Assembly (NCBI RefSeq): GCF_012184385.1
Contig: NZ_VSRL01000018.1
Coordinates: forward strand, 1-64,000
Origin: Lentzea indica
Lineage (GTDB): Bacteria > Actinomycetota > Actinomycetes > Mycobacteriales > Pseudonocardiaceae
DNA: 64,000 nucleotides
Direction of reading: 5' to 3'
Position numbers and translations under genes: made by a program. The notes beneath the pieces are model-generated. The model was not told the origin of the DNA. It was given only the letters and a program-made list of their open reading frames with translations, and did no database searches. Each line of letters opens with the position of its first letter. The stretch's first letter is position 1. This document shows, piece by piece, positions 1 through 8,525 of this stretch.

Positions 1-865
1 TGCCGGGAAACCGTGACCCGGTCACGGATACCGCCAGGTCTTCCAGGGCGATACCGCGGCCGGTGCGTTCGGCAACAGCCACAATCTGCTTGGCGATCCG
101 ATGGTTCACGTGTGTCGCGTGCCGGGTTTCACGCTTGGCGCGGCGCTTCAACCGGCGCCGCGCCGACTTCGTCCGCTTGGCCTGCAGCTCAGCGCGTTTG
201 CGGGCATGCCAGCGCCGATAGCGCTGCAGGCGGCGCCCCTGGAAGTTGTCCCGGTCGCTGGTGGTCGCCAGGTTCACGACCCCCCGATCGACACCGATCC
301 AGTCCACGGGGTCGAGCTCGGGCTTCTCCTCGATGTCGCAGGTGGCGATCAGGAACCACATGCCGTCCCTGTGCACCAAGTCCGACTCGCCCCGCCGATG
401 CGCGCGCAGGGTCGTGAGCTGATCCAGCGAGCCCGTGAACCGCAGGTTCTTCACCCGGCCCGCGACAGTCCAGATCGACACCGTGCCCGCGTCGTGCTGC
501 CACGACAAGCAGCGGTCATCGAACGGCTGCGCCGCCTCAGACCGGAACCCGATCGGCTTCGACTCGGCCTTCACCCGACGCTTGCCGCCCACAGGACCGA
601 GGTTGCCGTTGCGGATGGTCGCGTGCAGCGTCATGTACGCGTCCGCGACCTTCTTGATCACATGCTGGGCGGCCTGCGCACCCAAACCCCGCGCCTTCAA
701 CGTGGCGTAGGTGGGCTTGCGCAGCGCGTATTCACGGAACACACCCGTCTCGAACGCCACCCGCGACACCTCGTTGGCGGCGTCGTTGCACGCGTGCAGA
801 GTCGACCGCAACGCCGCCGCCTGCTCGGCGGTCGGCAGCAGCTTGACCTGCACGACGAGCTTCAC
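1..865 (-). CDS. tnpB: TnpB-type RNA-guided nuclease of an IS200/IS605/IS607-like element, 3' end outside window, apparent frameshift
   Basis: The complementary strand read from a GTG at 865 gives an N-terminus starting VKLVVQVKLLPTAEQAAAL, typical of TnpB proteins, then the first RuvC-like motif (GVDRGVVNLATT, catalytic Asp) near 257-298 and a basic ARKRAELQAKRTKSARRRLKRR stretch is visible in shorter form further on. The second acidic motif (ALEDLA, catalytic Glu) sits near 34-50. Directly after it, the conserved continuation GIRDRVTVSR is in the next frame; one extra G in the GG at about 31-32 would restore it. TnpB proteins are RNA-guided DNA nucleases encoded by small transposons. The RuvC-III Asp, zinc finger and right end (usual place of the guide RNA) lie beyond the window. 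No tnpA is visible. The GTG has no convincing ribosome site, so the start is approximate. Confidence 0.85.
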   Translation of the reverse strand, partial: MKLVVQVKLLPTAEQAAALRSTLHACNDAANEVSRVAFETGVFREYALRKPTYATLKARGLGAQAAQHVIKKVADAYMTLHATIRNGNLGPVGGKRRVKAESKPIGFRSEAAQPFDDRCLSWQHDAGTVSIWTVAGRVKNLRFTGSLDQLTTLRAHRRGESDLVHRDGMWFLIATCDIEEKPELDPVDWIGVDRGVVNLATTSDRDNFQGRRLQRYRRWHARKRAELQAKRTKSARRRLKRRAKRETRHATHVNHRIAKQIVAVAERTGRGIALEDLAVSVTGSRFPG

Positions 866-1122
866 ACGAGCGACCGTACCGAACGCGTGTTCGAGATGGT
901 TGCCTGGGTTCGGACAACGTCACCTGCCAGCACCGGGCTTTCCTTGCAGCGCCAAGCGCCCGAAACAACAGACCGCAATCCTCCCAGCCGTGAACGACCA
1001 GGATTCCTGCAACAGCTTCGCTGAACCACTTGGGGCTGAACCGCTTAGGTTGCGAAAGTTTCACTGAACCGGACAGATCGGCCACCCGTATCCCTCCTCA
1101 GGGAACCGAGACGGGAGGCTTC
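866..1122. other. Gap between the tnpB start and the DUF305 gene, probably holding the left end of the insertion element
   Basis: About 257 bases without a convincing gene. Open frames crossing it are antisense shadows of tnpB or upstream extensions of the next gene. The left boundary of the transposon should fall here, but I could not identify a terminal hairpin or target site with confidence. A good ribosome binding site (GGGAGG at 1113-1118) belongs to the following gene. Confidence 0.4.
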
Positions 1123-1665
1123 ATGCGTGCGCGTCTGCTCATCATCGTGCTAGGCCTGCTAGCGCTGACGGGCTGTTCGACGTTCGGAGGTGGAAGCACC
1201 GGCGAACCAGCGGCCAACGAGGCGGATGCGACGTTCTCGTTGCAGATGATCCCCCACCACCGGCAAACGATCGACATCGCCAAGGTCGCCGTGGAGAGGT
1301 CCAAGGACCAGTTCGTGATCGACGTGGCTGACAAGATCGCCACCGTCGAGGCGGGTGAGATCGAACAGATGGCCACCTACCTGCGCAGCTGGAACATCCC
1401 GGTGCCCGGCGAGGACGCGAACGCCACGCACAAGATGGCGGGCATGATGACCGCCAAGGACGTGGAGAGCCTCAAGGCGGCGAAGGGCAAGCAGTTCGAC
1501 GACCTGTTCCTCGCCGCGCTCTCGCGCCACCTCCGCAGTGGCGTCGACATGGCCAAGAACGCCCAGGCCAAGGGTGTGCACGTCGGCTCGAAGGCGCTCG
1601 CAGGAAAGATCGTCGTGTCGCAGACCGAAGTGATCGACCAGATCACCGCCAAGCAGAAGTCCTGA
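1123..1665 (+). CDS. DUF305 family lipoprotein
   Basis: This 180-residue protein starts at ATG 1123 with GGGAGG five bases upstream; the frame is open further up to 1030, but that part is not protein-like. The N-terminus is a lipoprotein signal (MRARLLIIVLGLLALTGC) with the lipobox LTGC, so it should be exported and lipid-anchored. The rest matches DUF305: the segment FSLQMIPHHRQTIDIAK carries the paired histidines, and THKMAGMM and SRHLRSGVDMAKNAQ follow in the usual order. DUF305 proteins are small ferritin-like exported proteins, in some cases linked to copper, but no copper genes are adjacent here, so the role is open. Confidence 0.85.
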   Translation: MRARLLIIVLGLLALTGCSTFGGGSTGEPAANEADATFSLQMIPHHRQTIDIAKVAVERSKDQFVIDVADKIATVEAGEIEQMATYLRSWNIPVPGEDANATHKMAGMMTAKDVESLKAAKGKQFDDLFLAALSRHLRSGVDMAKNAQAKGVHVGSKALAGKIVVSQTEVIDQITAKQKS

Positions 1666-1725
1666 CGCCTCGCGGGGCGGAAAAGCGGTCGGCTCCACCC
1701 ACCCCGGCTCAATACGCTGCCGCAC

Positions 1726-2673
1726 ATGTACCCACAGGTGGAGCCCTACGACCAGGGCATGCTCGACGTCGGCGACGGCCAGCTCATCCACTGGGAGGTG
1801 AGCGGCAACCCCAGCGGGAAGCCCGCCGTCGTCTTCCACGGCGGGCCGGGATCCGGGTCGAACCCGCGATGGCGGGAAGACTTCGACCCGGATCATTGGA
1901 AACTCGTGCTGTGGGACCAGCGCGGCACCGGGCAGAGCACCCCGCCCGCCAGCGACCCGGCCACCGGCATGGAGCACAACACCACCCAGCACCTGATCAA
2001 CGACGCCGAGAAGCTGCGCGAGCACCTCGGCATCGAGAAGTGGTTGCTCATCGGCGGGTCCTGGGGTTCGACGCTGATCCTCGCCTACGCCATCCAGCAC
2101 CCGGAGCGGGTCAGCGAGATCATCATCCCCGCGGTCACGACCGGGCGGCCAGAAGAGCTCGAGTGGATCACCCGCGGGCTCGGCATGTTCTTCCCGGACT
2201 ACTTCGACGCGTTCCAAAGCGGAGTGCCGGAAGAAGACCGCGACGGCAACCTCGCGTTGGCGTACAACAAGCTTCTCAACTCACCGGACGCCGCCACGCG
2301 TGAGAAGGCCGCGTGGGACTGGAACAAGTGGGACCTCGCCACGATCACCGGTGGCGACAACGACTTCGTCGGCACGCGGTACGAGGATCCGGTCACGCGC
2401 TACCGACTGGCACGGGTCGTCTCGCACTACTGGGGCAACGACTGCTTCCTCGAGCCGAACCACATCTTCGACAACCTCGACAGGCTCAAGGGCATCCCCG
2501 GTGTGCTCATCCACGGCCGCAACGACTTCGGCGGACCGCTGCACACGGCGTGGGAGGTGGCGAAGAGGTGGCCGGACGCCGAACTCGTGATTCTGAACGA
2601 CGCCGGCCACGTCATCATGGAGGGCAACAGCATGGACCGCGCCATCACCGCCGCGGTCGAGAAGTTCCGTTAG
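1726..2673 (+). CDS. pip: Proline iminopeptidase (alpha/beta hydrolase, peptidase S33)
   Basis: The 315-residue protein has the expected family length and order: oxyanion loop HGGPGSG near residue 40, WDQRGTGQS near 65, and the nucleophile elbow GGSWGS near 110 with the catalytic Ser. The acid is probably the Asp of GRNDFGGP and the base the His of NDAGHVIMEG near the C-terminus. The family removes N-terminal proline from peptides in the cytoplasm, and no signal peptide is present. The stop overlaps the stop of the convergent esterase gene by a few bases. Confidence 0.9.
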   Translation: MYPQVEPYDQGMLDVGDGQLIHWEVSGNPSGKPAVVFHGGPGSGSNPRWREDFDPDHWKLVLWDQRGTGQSTPPASDPATGMEHNTTQHLINDAEKLREHLGIEKWLLIGGSWGSTLILAYAIQHPERVSEIIIPAVTTGRPEELEWITRGLGMFFPDYFDAFQSGVPEEDRDGNLALAYNKLLNSPDAATREKAAWDWNKWDLATITGGDNDFVGTRYEDPVTRYRLARVVSHYWGNDCFLEPNHIFDNLDRLKGIPGVLIHGRNDFGGPLHTAWEVAKRWPDAELVILNDAGHVIMEGNSMDRAITAAVEKFR

Positions 2674-4244
2674 GGCGCAACGGGTCCGGGCCGGTAGTAC
2701 AGATCCTCACCGGCCCATCGGACTCGGTCCACGGTCGGGAAGCCCGGCGCGGCAACGAAGTTCGATGCGTCGTCGATGCTGCCCGAGCCGTCGTACTTGG
2801 CCCGCAACGGATACGGGAACACCGGGCGAGTCCGCATGACGTTGCCGTCGGCGTCACGCCCCTCCGCGATCACCTTCGAAGGCGCCTTCCCGCCTTCGAC
2901 CCACGACACGAGCTCGCGGAACGGGTCGAAGTTCGTCAACGTGTCGCCGCCCTCGCAGTGCGAGATCGACGGCACGATGAACAGCCGTGCCCAGTCCGGC
3001 TGCTTGCCACCGGTGAGCCGCTGCCAGTAGTCGATCGTGCCCTGCGCCGGAATGGCCTGGTCGGCGGCACCGTGCCAGATGATCAGCTTGCCGCCCGAGC
3101 GGCGGAAGTCGCTCAGGTCGAGCGACAACGCGTTCGCCTTCACGGTCTCCGGCACCAGCCTGCGGAACTCGCGCACCGTGAACTCGAACTGCTCCAGCGA
3201 CGAGTGCGGCTGCCCGATCGGGTAGAGGAGGTGCTTCAGACCGTTGTCGGCGAGCTGGCCGGCGATCGAGCCACCGAACTCCGGCCGCGGGTTGATCCAC
3301 CAGAGCCAGCCCAGCTCCGACCCGTACGGCTCACCTCCCGGATAGAGGCGCACGCCGTGATCTTTCGGTCCTTCGTAGAGCCGCTTCGCCCGTGCGATCT
3401 CCTCGTCCGTCAGCTGACCCGCGAGCGTTGCCGGATCGAACCTGCACAGGCGCGGCTCGTCGATCTGCTTGTCCACCAGCCCGTCGAGCCCGTCGCACGC
3501 CTTGATGACGGCCTCGTGCAGGATCATCACCTTCGCGTCCGGGATCGCGTTGCGGGCGATCCACGCCTGGAAGGCGATCAGTCCGGTGTAGTAGGACGCG
3601 GGCGCGGCCGCGATGATGCCGTCGAAGTCGTGCGGATAGCGCTGCGCCAGCACCAGCGCCTCACGACCGCCGTTGGAGCAACCGGTGAAGTACGACTTCT
3701 TCGGTCCCTTGCCGTAGAACTCGCCGATCACGTGCTTCGACACCTTCGACAGCACGTGCGGCGCGCGGAAGAACAGGTCGTCGCGCGCCTTCTGGTCGTT
3801 CTTCGCCCAGGTCGTGTCGAACGGGTTCTCAAGCGATATCTGGTGCCCGTCGTCGGTCGCCGCCACCGCCGCGTCCCCGAACGCCGGCCCGCACTTCGGG
3901 AAGACCGGATCGGTGATGAAACCACAGAATCCGCCACAGCCGTACTGGACGTAGCGGCCGCGGTAGGTCTGCGTCGGCAGCTTGAGCTGGAACCCGATGT
4001 TGGGTTCGATCTTGCCGCGCACGTCGCAGAACTCCGGCACGGCACCTGAGGCAGGCACCACCACTGCCGACGTGACCTGCGTTTTCGCGTCCGGCACGGC
4101 GTAGTCGCCCACCAGCTCGGCACACGAGTGCGCCGGCCGGACCACCGAATCGGCTGACTCGCTCGCGGCGACAGCGGGAGCCGTTCCCGCCGCGACTGTC
4201 GCAAATGCGACACAGGCAATGAAGATCTTGCGATGCAAAGACAT
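2670..4244 (-). CDS. Secreted tannase/feruloyl-esterase family hydrolase
   Basis: The 524-residue protein starts at ATG 4244 with a signal peptide (residues 1-27, ending around AVAA). The tannase family signature is visible: the nucleophile motif GCSNGGREA has Cys just before the catalytic Ser, and SISHCEGG near the C-terminus has Cys just after the catalytic His. This is the CS-D-HC arrangement in which adjacent cysteines form a disulfide. The acid is probably the Asp in GAADQAIPAQ. Family members cleave gallate or hydroxycinnamate esters of plant phenolics; the substrate here is unknown. The ribosome binding site lies in a perfect 12-bp hairpin just upstream (4250-4281), so translation may be structure-controlled. 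It lies downstream of the APC transporter gene on the same strand. Confidence 0.85.
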   Translation of the reverse strand: MSLHRKIFIACVAFATVAAGTAPAVAASESADSVVRPAHSCAELVGDYAVPDAKTQVTSAVVVPASGAVPEFCDVRGKIEPNIGFQLKLPTQTYRGRYVQYGCGGFCGFITDPVFPKCGPAFGDAAVAATDDGHQISLENPFDTTWAKNDQKARDDLFFRAPHVLSKVSKHVIGEFYGKGPKKSYFTGCSNGGREALVLAQRYPHDFDGIIAAAPASYYTGLIAFQAWIARNAIPDAKVMILHEAVIKACDGLDGLVDKQIDEPRLCRFDPATLAGQLTDEEIARAKRLYEGPKDHGVRLYPGGEPYGSELGWLWWINPRPEFGGSIAGQLADNGLKHLLYPIGQPHSSLEQFEFTVREFRRLVPETVKANALSLDLSDFRRSGGKLIIWHGAADQAIPAQGTIDYWQRLTGGKQPDWARLFIVPSISHCEGGDTLTNFDPFRELVSWVEGGKAPSKVIAEGRDADGNVMRTRPVFPYPLRAKYDGSGSIDDASNFVAAPGFPTVDRVRWAGEDLYYRPGPVAP

Positions 4245-4249
4245 TCGCC

Positions 4250-4281
4250 CTTCCCCCTGTAGACGGACGTACAGGGGGAAG
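4250..4281 (-). promoter_or_regulatory. Perfect 12-bp inverted repeat covering the ribosome binding site of the tannase-family gene
   Basis: CTTCCCCCTGTA and TACAGGGGGAAG are perfect inverted arms separated by 8 bases. In the transcript of the downstream gene the second arm contains the purine-rich AGGGGGAAG, five bases before its ATG, so the hairpin would hide the ribosome site. It also lies 9 bases after the stop of the transporter gene and could act as a terminator there, but no T-run follows on the minus strand. A protein operator is a third possibility. Confidence 0.55.
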
Positions 4282-4289
4282 TCTTTCAG

Positions 4290-6263
4290 CTAGCCGACGT
4301 GCACGCGTGGGCGTCGGGACGGATCCTGCTCCGCCGAGCGGATGATCTCGCGTACGACGGGAGGCGTATCCCCGCGACCGAGAATCAGGTAGCGGAAGAG
4401 GTGTCCCAGCGGATTTCCTTCCGACCACTCGAAGTGCGCGTGCGGAGTCACGCCGGTCGAGTCGCGCAACGCCAGCAGGATCGCCGCGATCGCGTTCGGC
4501 GCGGCAGGCGCGGAAGCACGCAGGACGCGGTGGCCGTCGACCTCGAATCCCTGCACGCACAGCACGTTGCTGAACGCCGACGGGTCGACGATGTCGATCT
4601 CCAGGAACATCACGTCCGCCGTGCCGGGCACCGGGTTGATGCCGCGCTGCTCGGACTCCTTCTCGTCGTACTCCGCCTTGTCACCGGCCTGGCGGCGGTT
4701 CGCGATCAACGTGATCCGGTCGTCGTGGACGATCGTGTCGGTCACGAACTGACGCGCCTTCTCATCGAACTGGATCTTGTCGACGCGCAGCTCGGTGGTG
4801 CGGGAAACACGCGACACCAATGAGATCACCACGATGCCGAGGATGAAGCCGAAGGAGATCGTGATGCCGTCCGGCTTCTCGATCACGTTCTCCACCAGTG
4901 CGTAGAGCAACACCAGCGTCAGCACGGCGAAGCCGATGGTCGCGCCGCGCTGCTTCTTGCGCCACGCGGACACCGTAACGGCGAACGAACCGGACACCAT
5001 CATCGCCAGGATTCCGGTGGCGTACGCGCCTGCCTGCGCGTTCACGTCGGCGTTGAAGATGATCGTGATGATGATGCAGATGATCGTGTAGACGATCACG
5101 ACAGGACGGACCGCGCGGCCCCATTCCGGTGCCATGCCGTAGGACGGCAGATAGCGCGGCACGATGTTGATCAGGCCCGCCATCGCGGATGCGCCGGCGA
5201 ACCACAGGATCAGGATGCTGCTGATGTCGTAGGCGGTGCCGAACGCCTCGCCGAGCAGCTCGTGCGCGAGGTACGCCAGCGCACGGCCGTTCGCCGGACC
5301 GCCCGGCGCGAACTTGTCCTGCGGCACCAGCACGGTCGTGATGAACGACGTCGCGATCAGGTACACCGACATGATCAGCGCGGCGGTGGTGAGCAGCTTG
5401 CGGGTGTTGCGCACCCGGCTCTCCATCTGCTCCTCCGGCGTCTTGCCGGAAGCGGCGACCAAGGGCATCATGCTGACGCCCGTCTCGAAGCCGGACAGAC
5501 CGAGCACGAGCAGCGGGAACGCCAGGATCGCCGGCCCGATCACCCCGAAGAACCCGTCGCCGTACGCGCCGAGAGCGGAGATCCAGCGGTCGAGAGCGTC
5601 CGGCGTCGCGAAGACCTCCACGAGGCCCACCGCGGCGACGACGGCGTTCAGTGCGAGGAAGACCGCCACGAGCGGGATCGCGACGCCCACGGCCTCGCTG
5701 AAGCCCATCAGGAACACGCCGCCGAGGATCAGCAGCAGCACGATCGTGACGATCAGCTCCTGGCCGTGCAGCGCCTCGGGTGCCAGCGGGTTCTCCAGCG
5801 CGTGCACCGAGGCGTCGGCCGCGGACAGGGTGATCGTGATGATCCACGACGTCGCCACGAACCCGAGCAGGACCAGCACGAAGACCTTGCCGCGCCAGAA
5901 CGGCAGCAGGTCCTCCAGCATCGCGACCGAGCCCTGGCCGTGCGGGCTCTCCTTCGCCACCCGTCGATACATCGGCAGCATGCCGAGCAACGTCAGCGCG
6001 ACGATGAGCAAGGTCGCGAGCGGCGACAACGCGCCGGCCGCCAGAGCGGCGATGCCTGGCAGGTACGACAGCGTGGAGAAGTAGTCGACGCCGGTCAGCG
6101 TCATGACCTTCCACCACGAGTGCGGCTTGGCGTGCGACTCGGTGCTCTCCGGACCGCTGGGGGCCACGCGGTCCGTGAGCAACCACTTCCCCAGCGGCCC
6201 GCCCGGTGGCGCGGGCCGTTCCGGGCTCGGCACCTCCGCGGGGATGGCGTACTCCGTGCTCAT
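4290..6263 (-). CDS. APC superfamily amino-acid/cation transporter with C-terminal soluble domain
   Basis: The start is ATG 6263 ([10 protein letters not shown]) or four codons earlier at 6275, giving 657 or 661 residues. A hydrophilic N-terminus is followed by about 12 membrane segments between residues 60 and 490, starting with the motif [20 protein letters not shown]. The last 150 residues (from about [12 protein letters not shown]) are soluble and cytoplasmic. The pattern resembles large APC permeases of actinobacteria. It most likely carries an amino acid or related cation across the plasma membrane, but the substrate cannot be read from sequence. The hairpin after its stop and the downstream esterase on the same strand may make a two-gene unit. 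Confidence 0.75.
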   Translation of the reverse strand: MSTEYAIPAEVPSPERPAPPGGPLGKWLLTDRVAPSGPESTESHAKPHSWWKVMTLTGVDYFSTLSYLPGIAALAAGALSPLATLLIVALTLLGMLPMYRRVAKESPHGQGSVAMLEDLLPFWRGKVFVLVLLGFVATSWIITITLSAADASVHALENPLAPEALHGQELIVTIVLLLILGGVFLMGFSEAVGVAIPLVAVFLALNAVVAAVGLVEVFATPDALDRWISALGAYGDGFFGVIGPAILAFPLLVLGLSGFETGVSMMPLVAASGKTPEEQMESRVRNTRKLLTTAALIMSVYLIATSFITTVLVPQDKFAPGGPANGRALAYLAHELLGEAFGTAYDISSILILWFAGASAMAGLINIVPRYLPSYGMAPEWGRAVRPVVIVYTIICIIITIIFNADVNAQAGAYATGILAMMVSGSFAVTVSAWRKKQRGATIGFAVLTLVLLYALVENVIEKPDGITISFGFILGIVVISLVSRVSRTTELRVDKIQFDEKARQFVTDTIVHDDRITLIANRRQAGDKAEYDEKESEQRGINPVPGTADVMFLEIDIVDPSAFSNVLCVQGFEVDGHRVLRASAPAAPNAIAAILLALRDSTGVTPHAHFEWSEGNPLGHLFRYLILGRGDTPPVVREIIRSAEQDPSRRPRVHVG

Positions 6264-6290
6264 GGCACAGAGCATGCCATCACCCGCTGA

Positions 6291-8420
6291 TCAAGGCCGG
6301 AAGTCCGCCGGGAATCCAGCCTCCTGAACGGACAAACCGGACGGACGCAACATTCCGATGCTGCCCTGGGTGTGGAGGTCCAGGAACATGTCGACCACGT
6401 CCGGGTCGAACTGCTCGCCTCGCCCCGCCCACAGTTCGCGGCGCGCACGGTTCTCGTCGAGCGCGGTCTGATGTGGACGATTCGACCGCATCGCGGCCCA
6501 GGCCACGCAAACGGACAGGATTCGCGCCTCGGCACGGATGTCCGCGCCGCGCAGTCCGTCCGGGTAACCGTCGCCGTCGTAGCGCTCGTGCTGCTGCCTG
6601 ATCACGTGCGCCACGCCCGCGAACCCCGGCACCATCCGCGCGAGCCGGTAGCCGAAGTCGGGGTGCTGGCGCAGCAGCCGCCATTCCTCCTCGGAGAGCG
6701 CACCGGGCTTGGTGAGCACCACCTCGGGAATGATGATCTTGCCGATGTCGTGCAGGCGACCGGCGAGCTGCGCGACCCTGATCGTCGGCGCGTCCAGCCC
6801 GAACTCGCCCGCTGCCACACCGGCCCAGCGCGACACCGAACGGCTGTGGTCGTAGCGGTGCAGCCACCCGTCCACCCGGTCGGCGACCTGGCAGAGAAAC
6901 TCCGCCATCGCGCCGTCGGTGTCCGGGTCGACCGCGGGCAACGGTTCCGGCCCGACCGCGATCCGGTTGCGCCCTGCGGCCTTCGCCGCGTACAGCGCGC
7001 GGTCGGCGATCACCACGATGTCGTCGGGGCCGTCGCCGTGCGTCGGGAAGCTCGCCGACCCGACGGACACCGTGACGGACAATGGGATGTCGTCGTTGCC
7101 CGAGTTGACCGGAATCGGCCTCTCCGCGACGCGTTCGCGCAGCCTGTTCGCGATCACGGACAACCGGCCGGGACCGGCGTCCGGGACGAGCAGGGCGAAC
7201 TCCTCGCCGCCGTAACGCGCGAGCACTTCACCTGATCGAGATGCCGCGCGCAACCGTGCCGCGACCTCTATCAGCACGTCGTCGCCCGCCGGGTGGCCGT
7301 AGTTGTCGTTGATCGACTTGAAGCGGTCCACGTCGATGATGAACACCGCGACCGAGCCTTCGCTGCGGCGCGCGCGAGCGATCTCCAACGGCAGCTGGGC
7401 TTCGAAGAACCTCCGCGTGTGCAGGCCGGTGAGGCTGTCGGTGATCGCGAGCTTGCGCTGGTCCGCCACGAGCCCCGTGAGCCGCGCGATGATCAGCAAC
7501 GACAGCAGCGCGCTGCCTGCCGCGATCACCATGACGTCCTGCGACGACTCGCCGACGTCGTGGATCAGCATCAGCACCGGCGCCGCGAGTCCTGCCGACG
7601 ACAGCGCGATGATCCGGCCGCGGCTCAGGCCGACGTCCTTGACGTGCGCGCGGTCGACGAGCCGCGCCATCGTCGGGTGCAGCGCGGCGGCGCCCATGCA
7701 CAGGTTGGCCGACAACCAGATGGCGTCGAGGAAGTTGCCGGCGTGGTAGCTGCCGTCCAGGCGCTGCAACACGTAGATGGTGTCCGCGGTCAGGATTCCC
7801 AGCAGGTTGGCCGTCAGCAGGATGAACGCCCGCGGCCGCGGGCCGGCGCCGAAGATTAAACGCAGTGCCACCACGAAGAGCGCGAGATCCATCATCGGGT
7901 AGCCGAGCGACGCGATCTTCACCAGCACGGGCGACGTGAGCCGCGCCTGCGGGCCGATCACGTAGAGCCACGACGCCATGCCCGCCACCATCGCGAGCAC
8001 CGCGGCGTCCAGCAGGCTCGGCAGGTCGAGCCCCGGTGTGCGGCGGCGGATCAACAGGATCACGCCCGCCACCATCAACGGGTAATGCCCCAGGTAGAAG
8101 ATGTCCGCGTACGACGGGTAAACCGTGTACTTGAAGATGTAGTGCGATGCGTAGAACGTCAGGTCCGCGATCGCGTAAACGACCTGGCTGAGTGCGAGGA
8201 ACACCCACGGCCGCCTCCATTGGGGACGGTTGCGCTTGACACCCGCGAATGTGGCGACCGCGGCCGAGGCGCTGATCGTGCAGTAGAGCACCACTCGTAC
8301 CGTTTGCCCCGCTGTCCCCGCAGGGCTGACCGGAATCAGGTAGTAGACACCCAGCAGCAGGTGACCCGCCACCAGGTACATCCACCACGCTCCGGTCCGG
8401 CCGGCACGGAAGATGGTCAC
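6291..8420 (-). CDS. Membrane GGDEF protein with C-terminal HD-GYP domain (cyclic-di-GMP signalling)
   Basis: The 709-residue protein has 8-9 membrane segments (residues 5-300), then a GGDEF diguanylate cyclase domain with ARYGGEEF near 405, then an HD-GYP domain with LHDIGK near 555 and DGDGYPDGL near 615. The GGEEF active motif is intact. The upstream allosteric I-site reads RSGE instead of RxxD, so product inhibition may be weak. In the HD-GYP part the usual VADVFDAL is replaced by VCVAWAAM, removing the metal-binding Asp, so phosphodiesterase activity may be reduced or lost. It is probably a membrane sensor that makes, and possibly binds or degrades, cyclic-di-GMP. The start is followed upstream by a palindrome at 8440-8453. 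Confidence 0.88.
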   Translation of the reverse strand: MTIFRAGRTGAWWMYLVAGHLLLGVYYLIPVSPAGTAGQTVRVVLYCTISASAAVATFAGVKRNRPQWRRPWVFLALSQVVYAIADLTFYASHYIFKYTVYPSYADIFYLGHYPLMVAGVILLIRRRTPGLDLPSLLDAAVLAMVAGMASWLYVIGPQARLTSPVLVKIASLGYPMMDLALFVVALRLIFGAGPRPRAFILLTANLLGILTADTIYVLQRLDGSYHAGNFLDAIWLSANLCMGAAALHPTMARLVDRAHVKDVGLSRGRIIALSSAGLAAPVLMLIHDVGESSQDVMVIAAGSALLSLLIIARLTGLVADQRKLAITDSLTGLHTRRFFEAQLPLEIARARRSEGSVAVFIIDVDRFKSINDNYGHPAGDDVLIEVAARLRAASRSGEVLARYGGEEFALLVPDAGPGRLSVIANRLRERVAERPIPVNSGNDDIPLSVTVSVGSASFPTHGDGPDDIVVIADRALYAAKAAGRNRIAVGPEPLPAVDPDTDGAMAEFLCQVADRVDGWLHRYDHSRSVSRWAGVAAGEFGLDAPTIRVAQLAGRLHDIGKIIIPEVVLTKPGALSEEEWRLLRQHPDFGYRLARMVPGFAGVAHVIRQQHERYDGDGYPDGLRGADIRAEARILSVCVAWAAMRSNRPHQTALDENRARRELWAGRGEQFDPDVVDMFLDLHTQGSIGMLRPSGLSVQEAGFPADFRP

Positions 8421-8439
8421 ACGAGACCCCTCGTTCTAC

Positions 8440-8453
8440 GACTTGGTCAAGTC
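8440..8453. promoter_or_regulatory. Short palindrome upstream of the GGDEF/HD-GYP gene
   Basis: GACTTG-GT-CAAGTC is a 6-bp inverted repeat about 20 bases before the start codon, and CGACTTGGG nearby (about 8467-8475) repeats one arm. This is placed as an operator would be, but the match is short and could be chance. Confidence 0.3.
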
Positions 8454-8525
8454 AGTGATGATGCCCGACTTGGGATGATCGCGGCACCGCCGTTACTCCA
8501 ATGAGGTGACCCACTAATACGGACG

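Noticed and set aside
101-1085. Long plus-strand frames and a 117-residue minus-strand frame over the left end
   Set aside because: They lie antisense or out of frame to tnpB, which has clear family motifs, and they show only Arg/Pro/Ala-rich shadow composition.
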